Of a stretch of DNA of 64,000 bases, positions 10,901-21,775 are shown in pieces. Source of the DNA: Bursaphelenchus xylophilus. Its lineage: Eukaryota > Nematoda > Chromadorea > Rhabditida > Aphelenchoididae. Where the stretch lies: NCBI GenBank assembly GCA_904066235.2, contig CAJFCV020000003.1, forward strand, positions 1,550,001 through 1,614,000, in the 5' to 3' direction. Made by a program: the position numbers and the translations under genes. The notes under the pieces are model-generated. The model worked only from the letters and a program-made list of their open reading frames with translations, made no database searches and was not told the DNA's origin. Each line of letters starts with the position of its first letter. Within the stretch, counting starts at the first letter, position 1.

Positions 10901-13900
10901 TGACGCTCCTTTTCCTGGAGCTCATGCTTCGAGGGCTTGTGAGGATTGCCGATGGCGGAGGAATCGTTGTAGAAATCAGTCTGAAAATTTTGAAATTTTA
11001 TTTTTTTGAGGGTAAAATACGGCTTCTAACGTTTCATCTTCAATTAAACCAAACAAAAAATTTTTAATTTTATTGTTGGCGACTTCACTGAAACCGCCAA
11101 TTCTTTCCCACAAATCTGCATAGAATCAAAGGGCAGAGTCTTCATCAGGTCAATTTCCCCTATTCTCAGTAGTCGGTTTTTCCCGCTCCTCTTGAGCGGT
11201 TGCATCATTTCTTTCCCTCGTCTTTGGTGCGAATAAACTTTCTCTCCCTTTGACCGGTCGACTACCCAAACCTTTGCCGATATCTTCTCGACTCTCGACT
11301 GCCAAATCCTCTTGCCATTGTTCGTTTGTTATATTTATGATACCACAAATTGGCAAGGATAGTGTTCAAAGTGCGACGCTCAGATTTCCTTAAAATTTTG
11401 CCTACAAATTAGGCCTAGGTCACACATCACAATTCGAAAATTTTAGCCTGCCCTCTGCAGGAGCCGCCCAGATATTCAACGATTTTTTCGGCCGATAGAG
11501 TACGCGAAGTGCGGAGAACAGCCAAAGAGAAGAACTTTTGGTTTCGGTCATGTTTTGCGCTTGCCGATTTAGAGGGAAAGAACTGATTTTTTGGCAAGAA
11601 ATTTCCCTCTCGGTCGGAAATAAAGCAGTAAATTTTATTAGTCTGTCGGGAAAATAATCAGCACTCTGTCGCATCCAAAATCGCATCGCCGCTGAGAAAA
11701 TGAATTGTGTCGCGGCAAAATCAAATTGCTTTTCACTTCAGCGACGCGATCAAATTTTCGATGCGGCATTGTGCACATTATTTTCCCGACAGACTGATAT
11801 TGCATGAACCAGTCAATGTGAAATTTTCACGAATTTTCGGTTAGGAATTTTGGTTGTTTTTTGCAAAACAGAAGCTATTACAGATATTATATCTCGTATT
11901 TTCAAAATAATTTCGTTTTTTAAGTTAAAAAGACCTTTTTTAGGAAATTTTAAGACAAGCTTTTCGAAAAACAGCCAATTTTTTTTACCATTTCTTGCCT
12001 AAAAATCTCAATGTTGACGACAGTAATACGTCACAAAATTCTGCTCTAGATTTCTCTGCCTAATTCGCTAAAACTTTAAAAAATTGCCTCAGGCAGTTTT
12101 CCCATAAATCTCTCTCACCTGAATAGTCAAGCTTCCGGAAACCCGATCATTTTGATACGGTCGACTTTGCAGTTGCAAATGGTGTACATTATCAAGCGAC
12201 GACTTCAACTCGTTGACTCCAACAATAGCCAAGCCCAAAAATTTGTCATTATCCTTTCGTTTAGGCCCCGAGGCACCGAAAATTTCGATCAAAACTTCGT
12301 CACTGTTATCATTGATTATGCTGGAAATAAAAAATTGGTTATAAGATAAGGTACAAAGTAATATTTTTTAATAAAATTGCAAATTCTTACAGTTCAGTTT
12401 CGTCGTTCCAATTGGGATTAGCGCCGCTGGCACCAACTGTAAAGAACTTCTGAGGTGGCTCGTCCACTTCGACATGAACGTAGGGATGGAGATCGCCTAA
12501 AAGTTTGGGAAGATTAAAAAATTGGGGTCTGTTGTCGCTTTGAAAGAGCATAAAGACAAAGGTACTACATTCGTATGTTACAATTTCGTTTTTTCGGCTT
12601 AAGAAACAAAATGCCAAAAAAGTTTTTTCGTCTTCTGCCTTTGCAAGCAGTAAAATCACTATTAGTACACATCCAGAATGTTACCATATTTTTTCTGTTT
12701 TTATTGGTACAGTAGGCGGCGAAATTTGCTGGACATTTCGCTTTATAAGCCAAAAAATAGCGAATTCAAAAGTAGCTGCACTGGCCCTTTAGCTGTTGGG
12801 GTTGAGCCTGAACTCTACCCCTTTTCTGAACTTTACCCCAATCTGAACTCTACCCCTTTTTCAACTCTACCCCAAAAAAGGCTGAACTCTACCCCTTTTT
12901 TGATTTTCGCCAAAAAATCTGAACTCTTCCCCTTTTTGAACACTACCCCAGTTTGAAAATTGAAAAAACGAGGTGTGACATGTTATACGATGGAAATTTT
13001 TTTCAAATTGAGAAAAATGAGATGTGACATCTTATACGATGAAATTTTTTTTCAAATTGAAAAGAATAAGGTGTGACATCTTATACGATGAAATTTTTCT
13101 CAATTTGAAAAAATTTTTCATCGTAGTAAACAATTTGAAAAAAATTTTCATCGTATAAGATGTCACACCTCATTTTTTCAATTTTCAAAATGAGGGGTAG
13201 TGTTCAAAAAGGGGTAAATTTCTGAAGGGGTAGAGTTGAAAAAGGGGTACAGTTCAGAAAAGGGGAAGATTTTCAGCATTCGATATGAGGTTTATCCAAG
13301 CCGTATAGGGCAAATTGAAATTATCCTTGAGTATCACTCTTGAAGCATTGCCTGGGCTATTCAAGCCATCCAAAAACTCCCAAAACTCACCAGAAATGTT
13401 GAGTCTTTGCGCCTTCACCACTTTGAAACGGAGTCTGTTCACGGGCTGGGCGTTGGAGTGCTTCTAAAATTCGAAATCACCAAATTGATTGCTCCAGAAT
13501 GCTCTTACCGATGGCGGACTCAAGTAGCTTCCATTTTGAATTTTGTGCGTGTCCAGTGGGTTCCCATATCCTCCGGTTTGTTGCTCATTATACGGACCTT
13601 CGTTGTTGTGGACGGCCGAAATGTATTCGTGGAAATTGATGCTCAGTACGGCCGACGCAATGCATTTGCGGATCAGACCTTCGACTTTGGGGTTGTCGAC
13701 AGAGTTGTCGTTGAATGCCGCCTGAAAAATATAGATAACTCTCATTAGTTCGCTAAGTAATTTCAAATCAAATAGATTGTAAAATACGTCGAGTGGACAA
13801 GATGCGGGGAGCGATTCGGAAAACCTTTTTGCCCATTTTATACGACTAAACATGTTTCATCGTATAAAATGGTCTCTCATTTAAATTTTGCAAGGACAAG

Positions 13901-15944
13901 TTAAATGGGCCTCTAATTAGTCCCCGAAATTTTTAGCTCGCGCTTTGCAACGACAGCCGAAATATTCAACGACCTTCGCAGACGAGACAGTACGGAAAAT
14001 GTGGAGAGAGGTCGGAGAGAAAAAACACTTTTTGGCCATAATTTTGCCAGTTTTGAGCGGAAACAAGTGATTTTTTATGCAGACATCACCCTATACGGTA
14101 GAAGTAGGCATGAAACTTTTCATGCCAAAAATTCGCAAAAAAATTCCGCATTTTTTTCAAGTTTCGGCCTAAAAATCTCGTCTATTTCTGCAAAAGGCAA
14201 GCTAAAAGTCTTGCAAATGTCTTTTTAAAAAACTGCCCTAAATTTTATGCCAGGTTTCACTTGTTTTCGAGGGGAGAAAGCTACTTTAAAATGTCGTAGC
14301 AACCTCATTTTGCACTTTAAAATATTTCTGTTTCATAGACAAAAATTAATGCTGCTAAAAATATCGAACTCCTTTATTTTCTTTATCAGAAGCCACTCTC
14401 TTCTGTAAGCGTCCTTTTTTCTTACCGGTTTATCCACATCCACAAGTTTGATGCGCATTTCCGGCCGCCCACTGAAGCAGCTCATCAAGTACACCTCTTC
14501 GGCAATGTAGGCTAAGCGCGCTTCGCACTGAAAAAAAAAATTTTCTTTCTCAAAAAAATCTCAATTTCTCAAAGCTTTATATTCAAAAAGTCCCACTTCT
14601 CCTGAAAGATCGTTGACTTCGGCTTCATAATTCGACACAACAATATGATTATCCACACTTTCCGAGGCAATCAGACGAAGGACCGCTTTGGGGATTCGAA
14701 CATTCGCATTTACTATCTGGAATACGAGTAATTTAGACCTAAAAAATGATAAAAATTACCAATTGGCCATTTGGATTTCGGTGTGGCCGGATATTCGAGA
14801 GCCTCGGGCATCTGTCCGGATCGGGGATCGACTGAGCGCGCTCGAATAGGACTTCGTTTTGACCCTGAAAACATAAAAATAACATGGCTTCTGGGAAGAG
14901 GAAATGATGACAAATTGGCCTACCGGAACACTCAGCTTCTTGGCCACATCATTCAATGAGTTCAGCCATAAATCTGTGAGACCGATCGGGAAGGAGTTAT
15001 GAGAAGCAAGCCAGATAATCACCTCATTTATCCATTCGCTTTGCTGCCTGAAACATTTGCAATTAGAGAAGTGATTGGATAAATGACATATACTTCCCAA
15101 GGGCGGATTTTATCAGTCTGTCGGGAAAATAATGAGCGCTTTATCGCACCGAAAACCGCATCGCCGCTGAGGAAAATTGTCGCAGCAAAATCGAATTGTT
15201 TTTCAGTTCAGCAACGCGATCGGCGCAGCAACATTTTGCTCATTATTTTCCCGACAGAACGATATTTGGAGCAGGTCCTTGGGGAACGAATATGAGGGTT
15301 TGGGGGACAGAATGGGATAAATTTGGAATAAATCATTGCGTTGACCCCAATGTAACGCGTGGACCTGAACCAGCGGCAAAAAACGTACCATTTTGCATCC
15401 GGGAAGTATCAAAAATGCGGCAAAATGCTTCCCTCTCCAAGTGGAAAAAAAATTCGTTTTGAAGGGCGCCCTCACAAAAATAGCGGGCGCGGTTTTGGAA
15501 TCGGAGTTTTTTCACTTGGAGAGGGAAGAATTTCACCACATTTTTGATACTTCCCGGATGCAAAATGGTGCGTTTCCTGCCACTGGATCAGGCCCCCACT
15601 GTAGAATCAGCCAACTTACCCATCATAGGTGCCAACTCCATTGGCCAACGTTCGATTCAGCTCGCTCTTCCGTCGCTCTGCAAGCGCTTTCTTGGCGGCT
15701 TCGGCTTTCTCCTTTTCGGCCTTTTGCTTCTGATTCCTCGTCAAGAACCACCAACTGAGGAATGCGACAACGATCCAGGAGAAGACGATTAACCCGGCAT
15801 TACTTAACAATGGGTTTTGCGATGTTGCTGGCGCTCCTGCTTTTGGCGGGGGAGTCGCTGAACTTGGGGGCTTGGCGGTGAGTGGAGGCGGAGGCGGCTT
15901 GGCCGCCGGAGCCGGCCGAGTTGCGCGCGCCAGGGTAGAGGGTC
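7935..15944 (-). CDS. SMP-C2-C1 membrane-contact-site lipid-transfer protein (PDZD8/TMEM24-like), N-terminus incomplete
   Basis: Sixteen minus-strand exons join in phase to at least 872 residues: 15944-15620, 15047-14924, 14864-14760, 14716-14597, 14527-14426, 13721-13509, 13463-13391, 12496-12391, 12320-12119, 11298-11089, 10980-10602, 9532-9332, 9034-8920, 8598-8482, 8434-8282, 8010-7935. Order: Pro-rich segment; one hydrophobic helix (LIVFSWIVVAFLSWWF) with a basic coil after it; SMP-type domain starting EWINEVIIWL, about residues 109-330; C2 domain about 330-456 (ending near GSLTIQ); charged linker with KKRAR-type basic clusters; C1 zinc finger about 785-836 with H-X12-C-X2-C-X14-C-X2-C-X4-H-X2-C-X7-C complete; tail ending in ISGENL. 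SMP proteins carry lipids between the ER and other membranes; C1 binds diacylglycerol or phorbol ester. No PDZ domain was seen. The start codon must lie upstream of 15944. The J exon acceptor (TTTGGCAG) is weak. Confidence 0.82.
8282..8598 (-). other. C1 (diacylglycerol-type) zinc-finger coding exons
   Basis: Exons 8598-8482 and 8434-8282 encode the finger. The first His is in EHTFVAVK; then CNVC, YQCRDC, CHKNC and VKPCP follow in order, giving all eight zinc ligands. The codon split across the intron (GG|C) confirms the junction. The following ATG-TAA is not the end: AT|GTAAGC is a strong donor joining to 8010. Confidence 0.85.
9719..9790 (-). tRNA. tRNA-iMet: Initiator tRNA-Met (CAT)
   Basis: Read on the minus strand it is a 72-nt cloverleaf without intron. 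The acceptor AGCAGCG pairs with CGCTGCT, and the anticodon loop CCCATAA carries CAT between GGG and CCC pairs. Eukaryotic initiator marks are present: the A1-T72 pair and A in place of T at position 54 (GGATCGAAACC). The A-box-like TGGCGCAGTGG is intact, and a run of seven T lies just downstream as the Pol III stop. It sits in a host-gene intron (9533-10601), same strand. Confidence 0.95.
10049..10384 (+). CDS. A/T-rich ORF inside an SMP-C2-C1 gene intron, opposite strand
   Basis: An uninterrupted 111-codon frame starting MEEEFFLNN and ending ISVFYKS, in very A/T-rich DNA. It is mixed in composition and not a simple repeat, though the last third becomes Lys/Phe-rich. I do not recognise it. 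No signal peptide or membrane helix is evident. An ORF of this length in such DNA is unusual by chance, but no splice, promoter or homology evidence supports expression. The motif CGTATTTTACA overlaps its 3' end. Confidence 0.25.
   Translation: MEEEFFLNNSKINYTAYNTLLLQKTPKNPVIFLENYETSRVPSESFKCKLEIQKMSPYVPDIKNLSHFLINSGFLGAKIHKCKKNFSHQKLKKKFFLIYEKEDGISVFYKS
11364..11800. repeat. Degraded GACGCTCAG element next to a CTGTCGGGAAAATAATG palindrome
   Basis: About 11364-11637 resembles the GACGCTCAG family at one end (CAAAGTGCGACGCTCAGATTT) but is diverged. About 11638-11800 is a good copy of the GTCTGTCGGGAAAATAATC palindrome with ATTATTTTCCCGACAGACTG at its right end. Both lie in the intron 11299-12118 of the SMP-C2-C1 gene. 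Confidence 0.65.
12804..13265. repeat. Palindrome with CTACCCCTTT arrays and TTATACGATG core
   Basis: The left arm repeats CTGAACTCTACCCCTTTT several times; the right arm repeats the complement (GGGGTAGAGTT, GGGGTACAGTTCAG). The centre has three direct and one inverted copies of GTGTGACATCTTATACGATG. It lies in the intron 12497-13390 of the SMP-C2-C1 gene. The arms are interrupted and imperfect. Confidence 0.7.
15112..15264. repeat. CTGTCGGGAAAATAATG-family palindrome
   Basis: The left end is TATCAGTCTGTCGGGAAAAT and the right end ATTATTTTCCCGACAGAACG, with the GAGCGCTT / GCTCATT inner arms and GTCGCAGC core. It lies in intron 15048-15619 of the SMP-C2-C1 gene, directly followed by another palindrome at 15360. 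Confidence 0.8.
15360..15605. repeat. GATCCAGTGGCAAAAAACG-family palindrome, copy 1
   Basis: An inverted repeat of ~245 bp. The left arm has GACCTGAACCAGCGGCAAAA, GCATCCGGGAAGTATC and CTTCCCTCTCCAAGTG; the right arm has the complements in reverse order, ending TGCCACTGGATCAGG. Other copies are at 17674-17771 with 22179-22262 (interrupted), 40863-41540 and 42524-42770. No coding capacity is credited to the open frames inside it. Confidence 0.8.
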
Positions 15945-16624
15945 CTGAAACCCGAAAGTGAGGCTAGGATTTTAAAATACGAACACGGAAATGTCTTCAA
16001 TGCGACAAGAGAGCTCATTACTTTCCCAACAAACTGACACGTTTCCTTGGAAAAAATGATATTTTTGGCTTGTGCTTTGCAGTTTAACGAAAATTTTGCA
16101 GGTTCAAGTCGGAAACGCTTGACAAATTCAAGAAAAAATCTCTTTCCAGACCAATTCCTCAGCTAAGTCTTGACGTGAAGCCTTTCAGAACTATGCGACG
16201 GCCATCCGCAGCTGGAAATTTGGTGTGCGACTACCACGAGGCAAGACATTTTAATGCGACAAATCCCCATTATTTTCCCGACAGACTGAAACCTTGCAAA
16301 GATAGCATCAACCCCCCAGACACTACTATATTTTTCTCCTCCAAGCTTTCTGCCCATGTGTTACGTGAGGCTCGACTATTAACGGCTAAAACACCACTCT
16401 CCTCTCATCATTTACACAGATGCTTCTCGCTGCCAATTCAAAAAATCTAATTCAATTTTGAGGACGAAAATAAATATATGGTTTTCTATTGATCCCGCGT
16501 CGCGACTTCTCGGGTCCACGGCAGTTGGAGTCATCGCAAAATTCATCGATATGAGACGTAGGACAGACGGAGACCCAAAAAATCTTAATGAAGTCTGAAA
16601 AAGTCGCTGGAATTTGTGACGCGG

Positions 16625-16930
16625 AATGACCGAACTTCGAGCCCAAATTCCCACGAAAATCATCATTTATTATTCAAATTTGATTGTACTTTCCTACGTG
16701 GGATTTCCCTATATAAGGGTCGCTTTTCACTCAATAAGTCACTTGAACTCGAGCTTCTCGTCTTATCGTGTGGTTGTCCCCCGGGCCTTTCGACCGAATT
16801 TTTATGGACTTTATTGCTAACCTTAGTTTTCCTGAGCTATTGTAACATATAAAAGTACAAAAGTTGCTCCAAACAATAAAGATCCGTAGGTTTCACCGGG
16901 ATATTAATTGGGTAATACGTGTAAAACACC
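16625..16930 (+). other. Possible solo-LTR-like or promoter-bearing segment
   Basis: CTATATAAGGG near 16709 looks like a TATA box. It is followed about 165 bp later by AATAAA near 16876. That spacing suits an LTR (TATA box, R region, polyadenylation signal) or a short transcription unit. I could not find TG...CA ends with a matching target duplication, so the boundaries are guesses. Confidence 0.25.
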
Positions 16931-17130
16931 TCAAAGAAGGTGGTGAACTCTCCTAGAGCGTGAGAAATCTTATTACTTCTACTAACAAAGCCTTTTCCTA
17001 GCCTCCCCAAAGCCATGTAATGATCCGAAAAGTTGTAGCGCCTTGCTCGACTACTGCCATTTTTCCAAGCGCTAGTTCAACGCGACGTACGATGTTTTGA
17101 GGAGAATTTGGGGCCGCGAAAAAGAAAGGC

Positions 17131-17195
17131 TTTTCATTTCAGCGACGCGATCGCCGCAGCAAGATTGCGCTCATTATTTTACCGCCAGACTGATA
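17131..17195. repeat. Right half of a CTGTCGGGAAAATAATG-family palindrome
   Basis: TTTCAGCGACGCGATCGCCG followed by GCGCTCATTATTTTACCGCC is the family right arm with one substitution at the end. The left arm is missing. The preceding 16930-17130 shows nothing recognisable. Confidence 0.6.
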
Positions 17196-17673
17196 AGAGC
17201 TATTGATTCAAAAAAACCCCCTTAAAACTCGCAACGCCTTGAGAAATTGGCACAAACTTCCGATGGGAATTGATTTTTGGGCGCCCGAAAAAACTCGTCA
17301 AAAACACTTTTGCACCTTCGAAATCGCTTCGAAAAACTACATTTCAAAAAAAGCTCAAGGCCGGCGGTCCGCGAAGCCCCCCGGAGGGAAGAAGGGCCAA
17401 GGCAAAACCCCGAGCAATTGTTTTGGGGACAAAAAAAGTTTGGATCAAGAGCTGATGGGAAAAAACGAAACGGGTTGGGGAGGAGGTGAAGCCGTGAGAA
17501 AAGGGATCAACATTCCGCAAACCAGTGGCGTTGAAGCTTGAAATTCTATCCAGAAATTAACAGGATAAGTACGGCTCAGTTGCATTGCCCTTTACGCCAA
17601 CATGAATACATACAATAAAGCTTTTCACGCAAAGATTCGCAAAAAATTTTTCTTGTTGTGGAATACTACAGTG

Positions 17674-17771
17674 AGGGACCTGATCCAGTGGGAAAAAACG
17701 TACCATTTGGCATCCGGGAAGTATCAAAAATGTGGCAAAATGCTTCCCTCTCCAAGTGAAAAACTCCGATT
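17674..17771. repeat. Left half of an interrupted GATCCAGTGG-family palindrome
   Basis: It matches the left arm of the family from GGGACCTGATCCAGTGGGAA to CTCCAAGTGAAAAACTCCGA. The right half resumes at 22179 with TCAAAAGCGCACCCGCTC and ends near 22262. The intact family order (TTTCAAAAGCGCGCCCGCTC, as at 42630) shows the 4.4-kb element inserted here. Confidence 0.8.
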
Positions 17772-18319
17772 TCACAAGGAAAGTACTTCTATGGGGTATG
17801 GAGTTACCGGTCGAGATATATATCAAAAAATTCGCAAAAATTTTCTGATTCAGAATATGTAAAAATTAGCTGCCTAATTTTGGTTTGTAAGGGCGAAAAA
17901 GTCCTCAGAACTTTTCTCGCAACACCACGCAAATTGTGTTCGGAAAACCTTTTTGATCACGTTTTTACCAATTGAAAAGCTTTGTTTGGAGCTAAGGTAA
18001 ACTCTGGCAGCTTGACAAGCCTTACAATAACAGATTTGATTAACACTACACCTTAATTAGTAGTTCCAACATAAAAAATTTTTACAAAGGGGGTATTTAA
18101 GAGCGAAGGAATAAGAATTTTTTCTCGAGCTCGAGAATGTTTGCTGGATTCGCTACCAATTTCAAAAAGTAGCGGAAACCTCAATTTGCAACCTCCAAAA
18201 AAGACGTCGGAAGCAAATCGGCCATTTTGCGACGGCGCAAAATTGGGAGGTAGCAAATCGGCCATTTCGCGACGGCGCAAAATTGGCAGGTAGCAAATCC
18301 ATGGATTTGCGACGTCCAA

Positions 18320-19815
18320 AAACAAGCCCCGCCCCCTCAATTTTTCAGCCATCACGTTTTGGCTTTTTTGACGGAAAAACACCGTTTAGGGTGAAAAACT
18401 TAGCTGATAAATCGTACATTTACGAAATTATGAATAATAAAAACGTCCCTCTTCATCGTTATAATATTTATTAATAAAAGACGTACGTTTTCATGTAAAA
18501 TATGCGGGTTTTCCACAATATTGTCTAAATACGGCCGGATAGTCGATGGATGGCGTTGAAGAACATGGCCGCTTACAGATCTTCCTGGAAATCGAAATCA
18601 ATATAAATTTCCTTCTGATTAGAAAAAAGCCTTCTGTTACCTCATAGTTCATGTGTCTAATCCAAGCATCGAAACGGACATAATGTTGAGCAAAAATACG
18701 GCCGACTGGAGTGAAACCGAATTCCAGGCAACAATTTATTACCTAAAAACAGAATAATAATACTTAAATCAAATCTTACCTCCTTTAGCACCTACCACAC
18801 GGCTTTTCCATCGTCCGATTTCGTTGTTTCTGCCTCCTGAAAACGGTTTGTAAGACTCTTGCCATGAATAATATAAAAAAAAATTGGAAATCTCGTCTAA
18901 AGTCAAAAAATAATAACAAAACAGCTTACCATGGCCAAAAAACGGTTGATTTGATTGATTGACATCCTTGTTATTGGACCTAAAATCCGTTCTCGTACTG
19001 CGTGGCATTTCGTTTTCACGGGCCGCGAAAACATTCGCAACTTCATAAATTCTTTTTTTCCTGTTTTCTTATGTTTCCTTTTGTTGAAATTGGCCAAATA
19101 GATGCAGAGAAGCTGAATTAGAAGACAAACCGGCTGAAGTTGATCGCCATAAACAAAAAAGGCTTTTTGGCTCCATGGCCATGGTAAGTTGTTTTTTTAT
19201 TATTTTTTGATTTTAGACGAGATTTCCAATTTTTTTCTAGGCAAGAGCCTTATAAACCGTTTACAGGAGGCAGAAATAATGAAATCGAACAAGGGAATGG
19301 CCAAGTGGTAGTTGCTAAAGGAGGTAAGATTGGATTTAAGTATTCTTATTCTGTTTTTAGGTAATAAATTATTACCTGGAAGTCCGATTTCACTCCCGTC
19401 GGCCGTATTTTTGCTCAAAACTATGCCCATTTCGATTCTCGGATTAGACACATGCAATATGAGGTAAATGAAGGTGTTTTTTTTTTCTGAAAATGATAAG
19501 GAAATTTTACATTGCTTTTGATTTCCAGGAAGGTAATTTGGCGGCCATGATCCATCCCTCGACTTCGGCCATATCTGGCAAAACATGTTCTTCAGTTCCA
19601 TCCATCGACTCTCCGGCAATGCTTGGACAATGTTGTAAAAAACGCATATTTTATACGAAAATGTACGTCTTTTATTAATAAATATTTTAACGAAGAAGAC
19701 GTTTTTCTTTCATAATTTCGTAAATGTACGATTTACAAGCAAAATTTTTCACCATAAATGGTATTTTTTTTGTCAAAAAAGGCCAAAACGCGGTAGTTGG
19801 CTGCAAAACTCAGGG
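18320..19815. repeat. Inner palindrome carrying an intron-containing gene-like segment on both arms
   Basis: The arms pair about a centre near 19076. Each arm has exon-like blocks bounded by GTAAG...TTTTAG. The minus-strand arm encodes peptides such as YKPFSGGRNNEI and EFGFTPVGRIFAQHYVRFDA; the plus-strand arm encodes the related YKPFTGGRNNEI. A +1 shift near 19381 breaks the second copy. Phases do not join cleanly in either arm, so I treat it as a captured, decayed gene fragment. Product not recognised. Confidence 0.6.
18557..19008 (-). pseudogene. Captured gene fragment (better preserved arm)
   Basis: Minus-strand ATG at 19008 starts MPRSTRTDFRSNN; a block to 18930 ends at donor GTAAGC. 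The next block encodes QESYKPFSGGRNNEIGRWK up to GTAAGAT near 18782, and a third block after TTTTTAG encodes FTPVGRIFAQHYVRFDAWIR. The first intron would be only ~33 bp and the third block needs a different phase, so a single intact frame is not possible as drawn. I do not recognise the protein. Confidence 0.35.
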
Positions 19816-21775
19816 GGCGGAGTTTATATATGGGAGGTGCTTTATAAATTTCAGCGCACTTGTCTGTTCGACCCCTGCGGATTTCGTCCAAAGTTAACTT
19901 TGGACGAAATTCGCCCAATCTCGTCCAAAAATTTCATGGACTTTTTGCCGGATCCAAAGTGTGGACTAAATCTGCCGGTATTAGTCCAGGCAAATTTGTT
20001 CCCGTGGACTTTTGCTTTTTCGTCCATCTAGATAGACGAAGTCCACTCCGTGGACTAAGTCCAAAGTTTGGATTTTTTTACATTTTTGGTTGGAAGATCA
20101 AAATTTGACTTTTGAAATCTGTGTATGTTGTACTAGGTATTATACATATTTTTTGGGGCGGAGGGGGTGGAAAAAAGTGGTGAGGGGGGACCAAGAACAA
20201 ATTTTTCCTCTAGGAAGCGAAATTTTTACAGGACTGCCTGTGCATCCTATTTATTATATTGTACTAGGTATTATACAGATTTTTTGGGGCGGAGGGGGTG
20301 CAAAAAAGTGGTAAAAGGGGACCGAGGCCAAATTTTTGCTGTAAGAAGCGAAATCTTTTACAGAGCTGCCAGTTCAGGCATTTTAGTATATTGTACTAGG
20401 TATTTTTACGAGTTATTGGTTGAATTCAGCTAGTTCTCAAGACGAAACCGTCTATTTGATCATACTGATTTATTTTTGACATCCTAAATGTTCTTTAGGA
20501 TGTCAAAACAGCCAATGTACTCTAGAAAAAAACCAACTGCGAGTAAGGGGCCGACAAGAAACAAAAATTAACGATGTAAAACATCGTTGACTCCGCGCAT
20601 ATAGCTAAAAAAACACGTGAAGACTGTAAAATACAGCCGTAATCAAGTTAAAAGCCAGGAGAACAAAGAAATACATGAAGAAAAACTTGGTAACAAAAAA
20701 TTTTGACAGTGAAATCTGTCAAATCACAGGGCGCAAATTGCGGAGCCTAGCGTAGTCCCGAAAATATGTCAGGATGACACCCGTTTAAAACGCGGCAGTC
20801 TATTAAAAACGGTTGTAAATGACTACCAGCACTCCCTAGTGTACTCTGAAAAAGACACCAGGTTCAAAACTTTCGCTCATCCAAACTATGAAGTTTGGAT
20901 GATGCATTTTCTGAATTTTTTTTGGCGGCGAGAAAAATAAATTTTTCGTCACAAATAAGTTTTCTTCATGGGTAATGTTTTTTTTTCTGGCTTATAATTA
21001 TGACCACGGCTGTATTTTACAGTCTTCACGTGTTTTACCTATTTGCGCGGAGTCAACGATGCTTTACATCGTTGATTTTTGTTTCTTGTCGGCCCCTTAC
21101 TGGCAGTTGGTTTTTTTTTCTTGAGTTTGCGCTAACATTGGCTACTTTGACATGCTAAAGCACATTTAGGATGTCAAAAATAAATCGGTATGTTCAAATA
21201 GACGGTTTCGTCTTGAGAACAAGCTGAATTCGGCCAATGACTCTTTAAAATACCTAGTACAATATAAGAAAATGCCTGAACTGGCAGTTCTGTAAAACAT
21301 TTCGTTTCTTATAGCAAAAATTTGTCCTTGGTCCCCCTTACCACTTTTTTCCACCCCTCCGCCCCAAAAATCTCAACAGTAACCTTAAAATGTAAAAATA
21401 CGGGGTGTGACTTCAAATCCCAGAATATTACTATTTTGGACTAAAAATGGCGGATTTAGTCCAAAGTTAACTTTCGATCGAAAACAACAAATTCAGTTCA
21501 AGTCCATGTGATTAGTCCAAGGGTAGGATAAATTCAATTTATCCAAGGAGAGGGGTCCCAAATGGACTTGGTCCATTTGAGGCCCGAAATTTTGAAAAAT
21601 TCGTCAAGTGGGTGGATTTTTTGATTTCGTCCAGACAAAAAAAAATTTCGTCCACTCTTAGGACGAGATTGAGCGAATTTCGTCCAAAGTTAGCTTTGGA
21701 CGAAATCCGCAGGGGTCGAACAGACAAGTGCGCTGAAATTTATAAAGCACCTCCCATATATGTATTTGGGACGTC
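19815..21775. repeat. Second inner palindrome with tandem ~131-bp units
   Basis: The outer arms read CACCTCCCATATATA... and complement, then TTCGTCCAAAGTTAACTTTG on both sides. Inner arms at about 20450-20690 and 20990-21200 share GGGGCCGACAAGAAACAAAA and CACGTGAAGACTGTAAAATA. The left arm has two tandem units of 131-132 bp starting TACTAGGTAT at 20131 and 20262, with a third start at 20394. The right arm has only one. No coding region is supported. Confidence 0.7.

Noticed and set aside
15393..15758. 121-codon plus-strand frame
   Set aside because: Spans a palindromic repeat and the antisense of the transmembrane exon of the SMP gene.
16175..16450. 91-codon frame
   Set aside because: Overlaps a right half of the CTGTCGGGAAAATAATG family (ATTATTTTCCCGACAGACTG near 16270); no family match and no splice context.
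17203..17541. 112-codon frame rich in Lys and Gly
   Set aside because: No recognised domain, follows a half palindrome, and no intron or ATG context; could not be supported.
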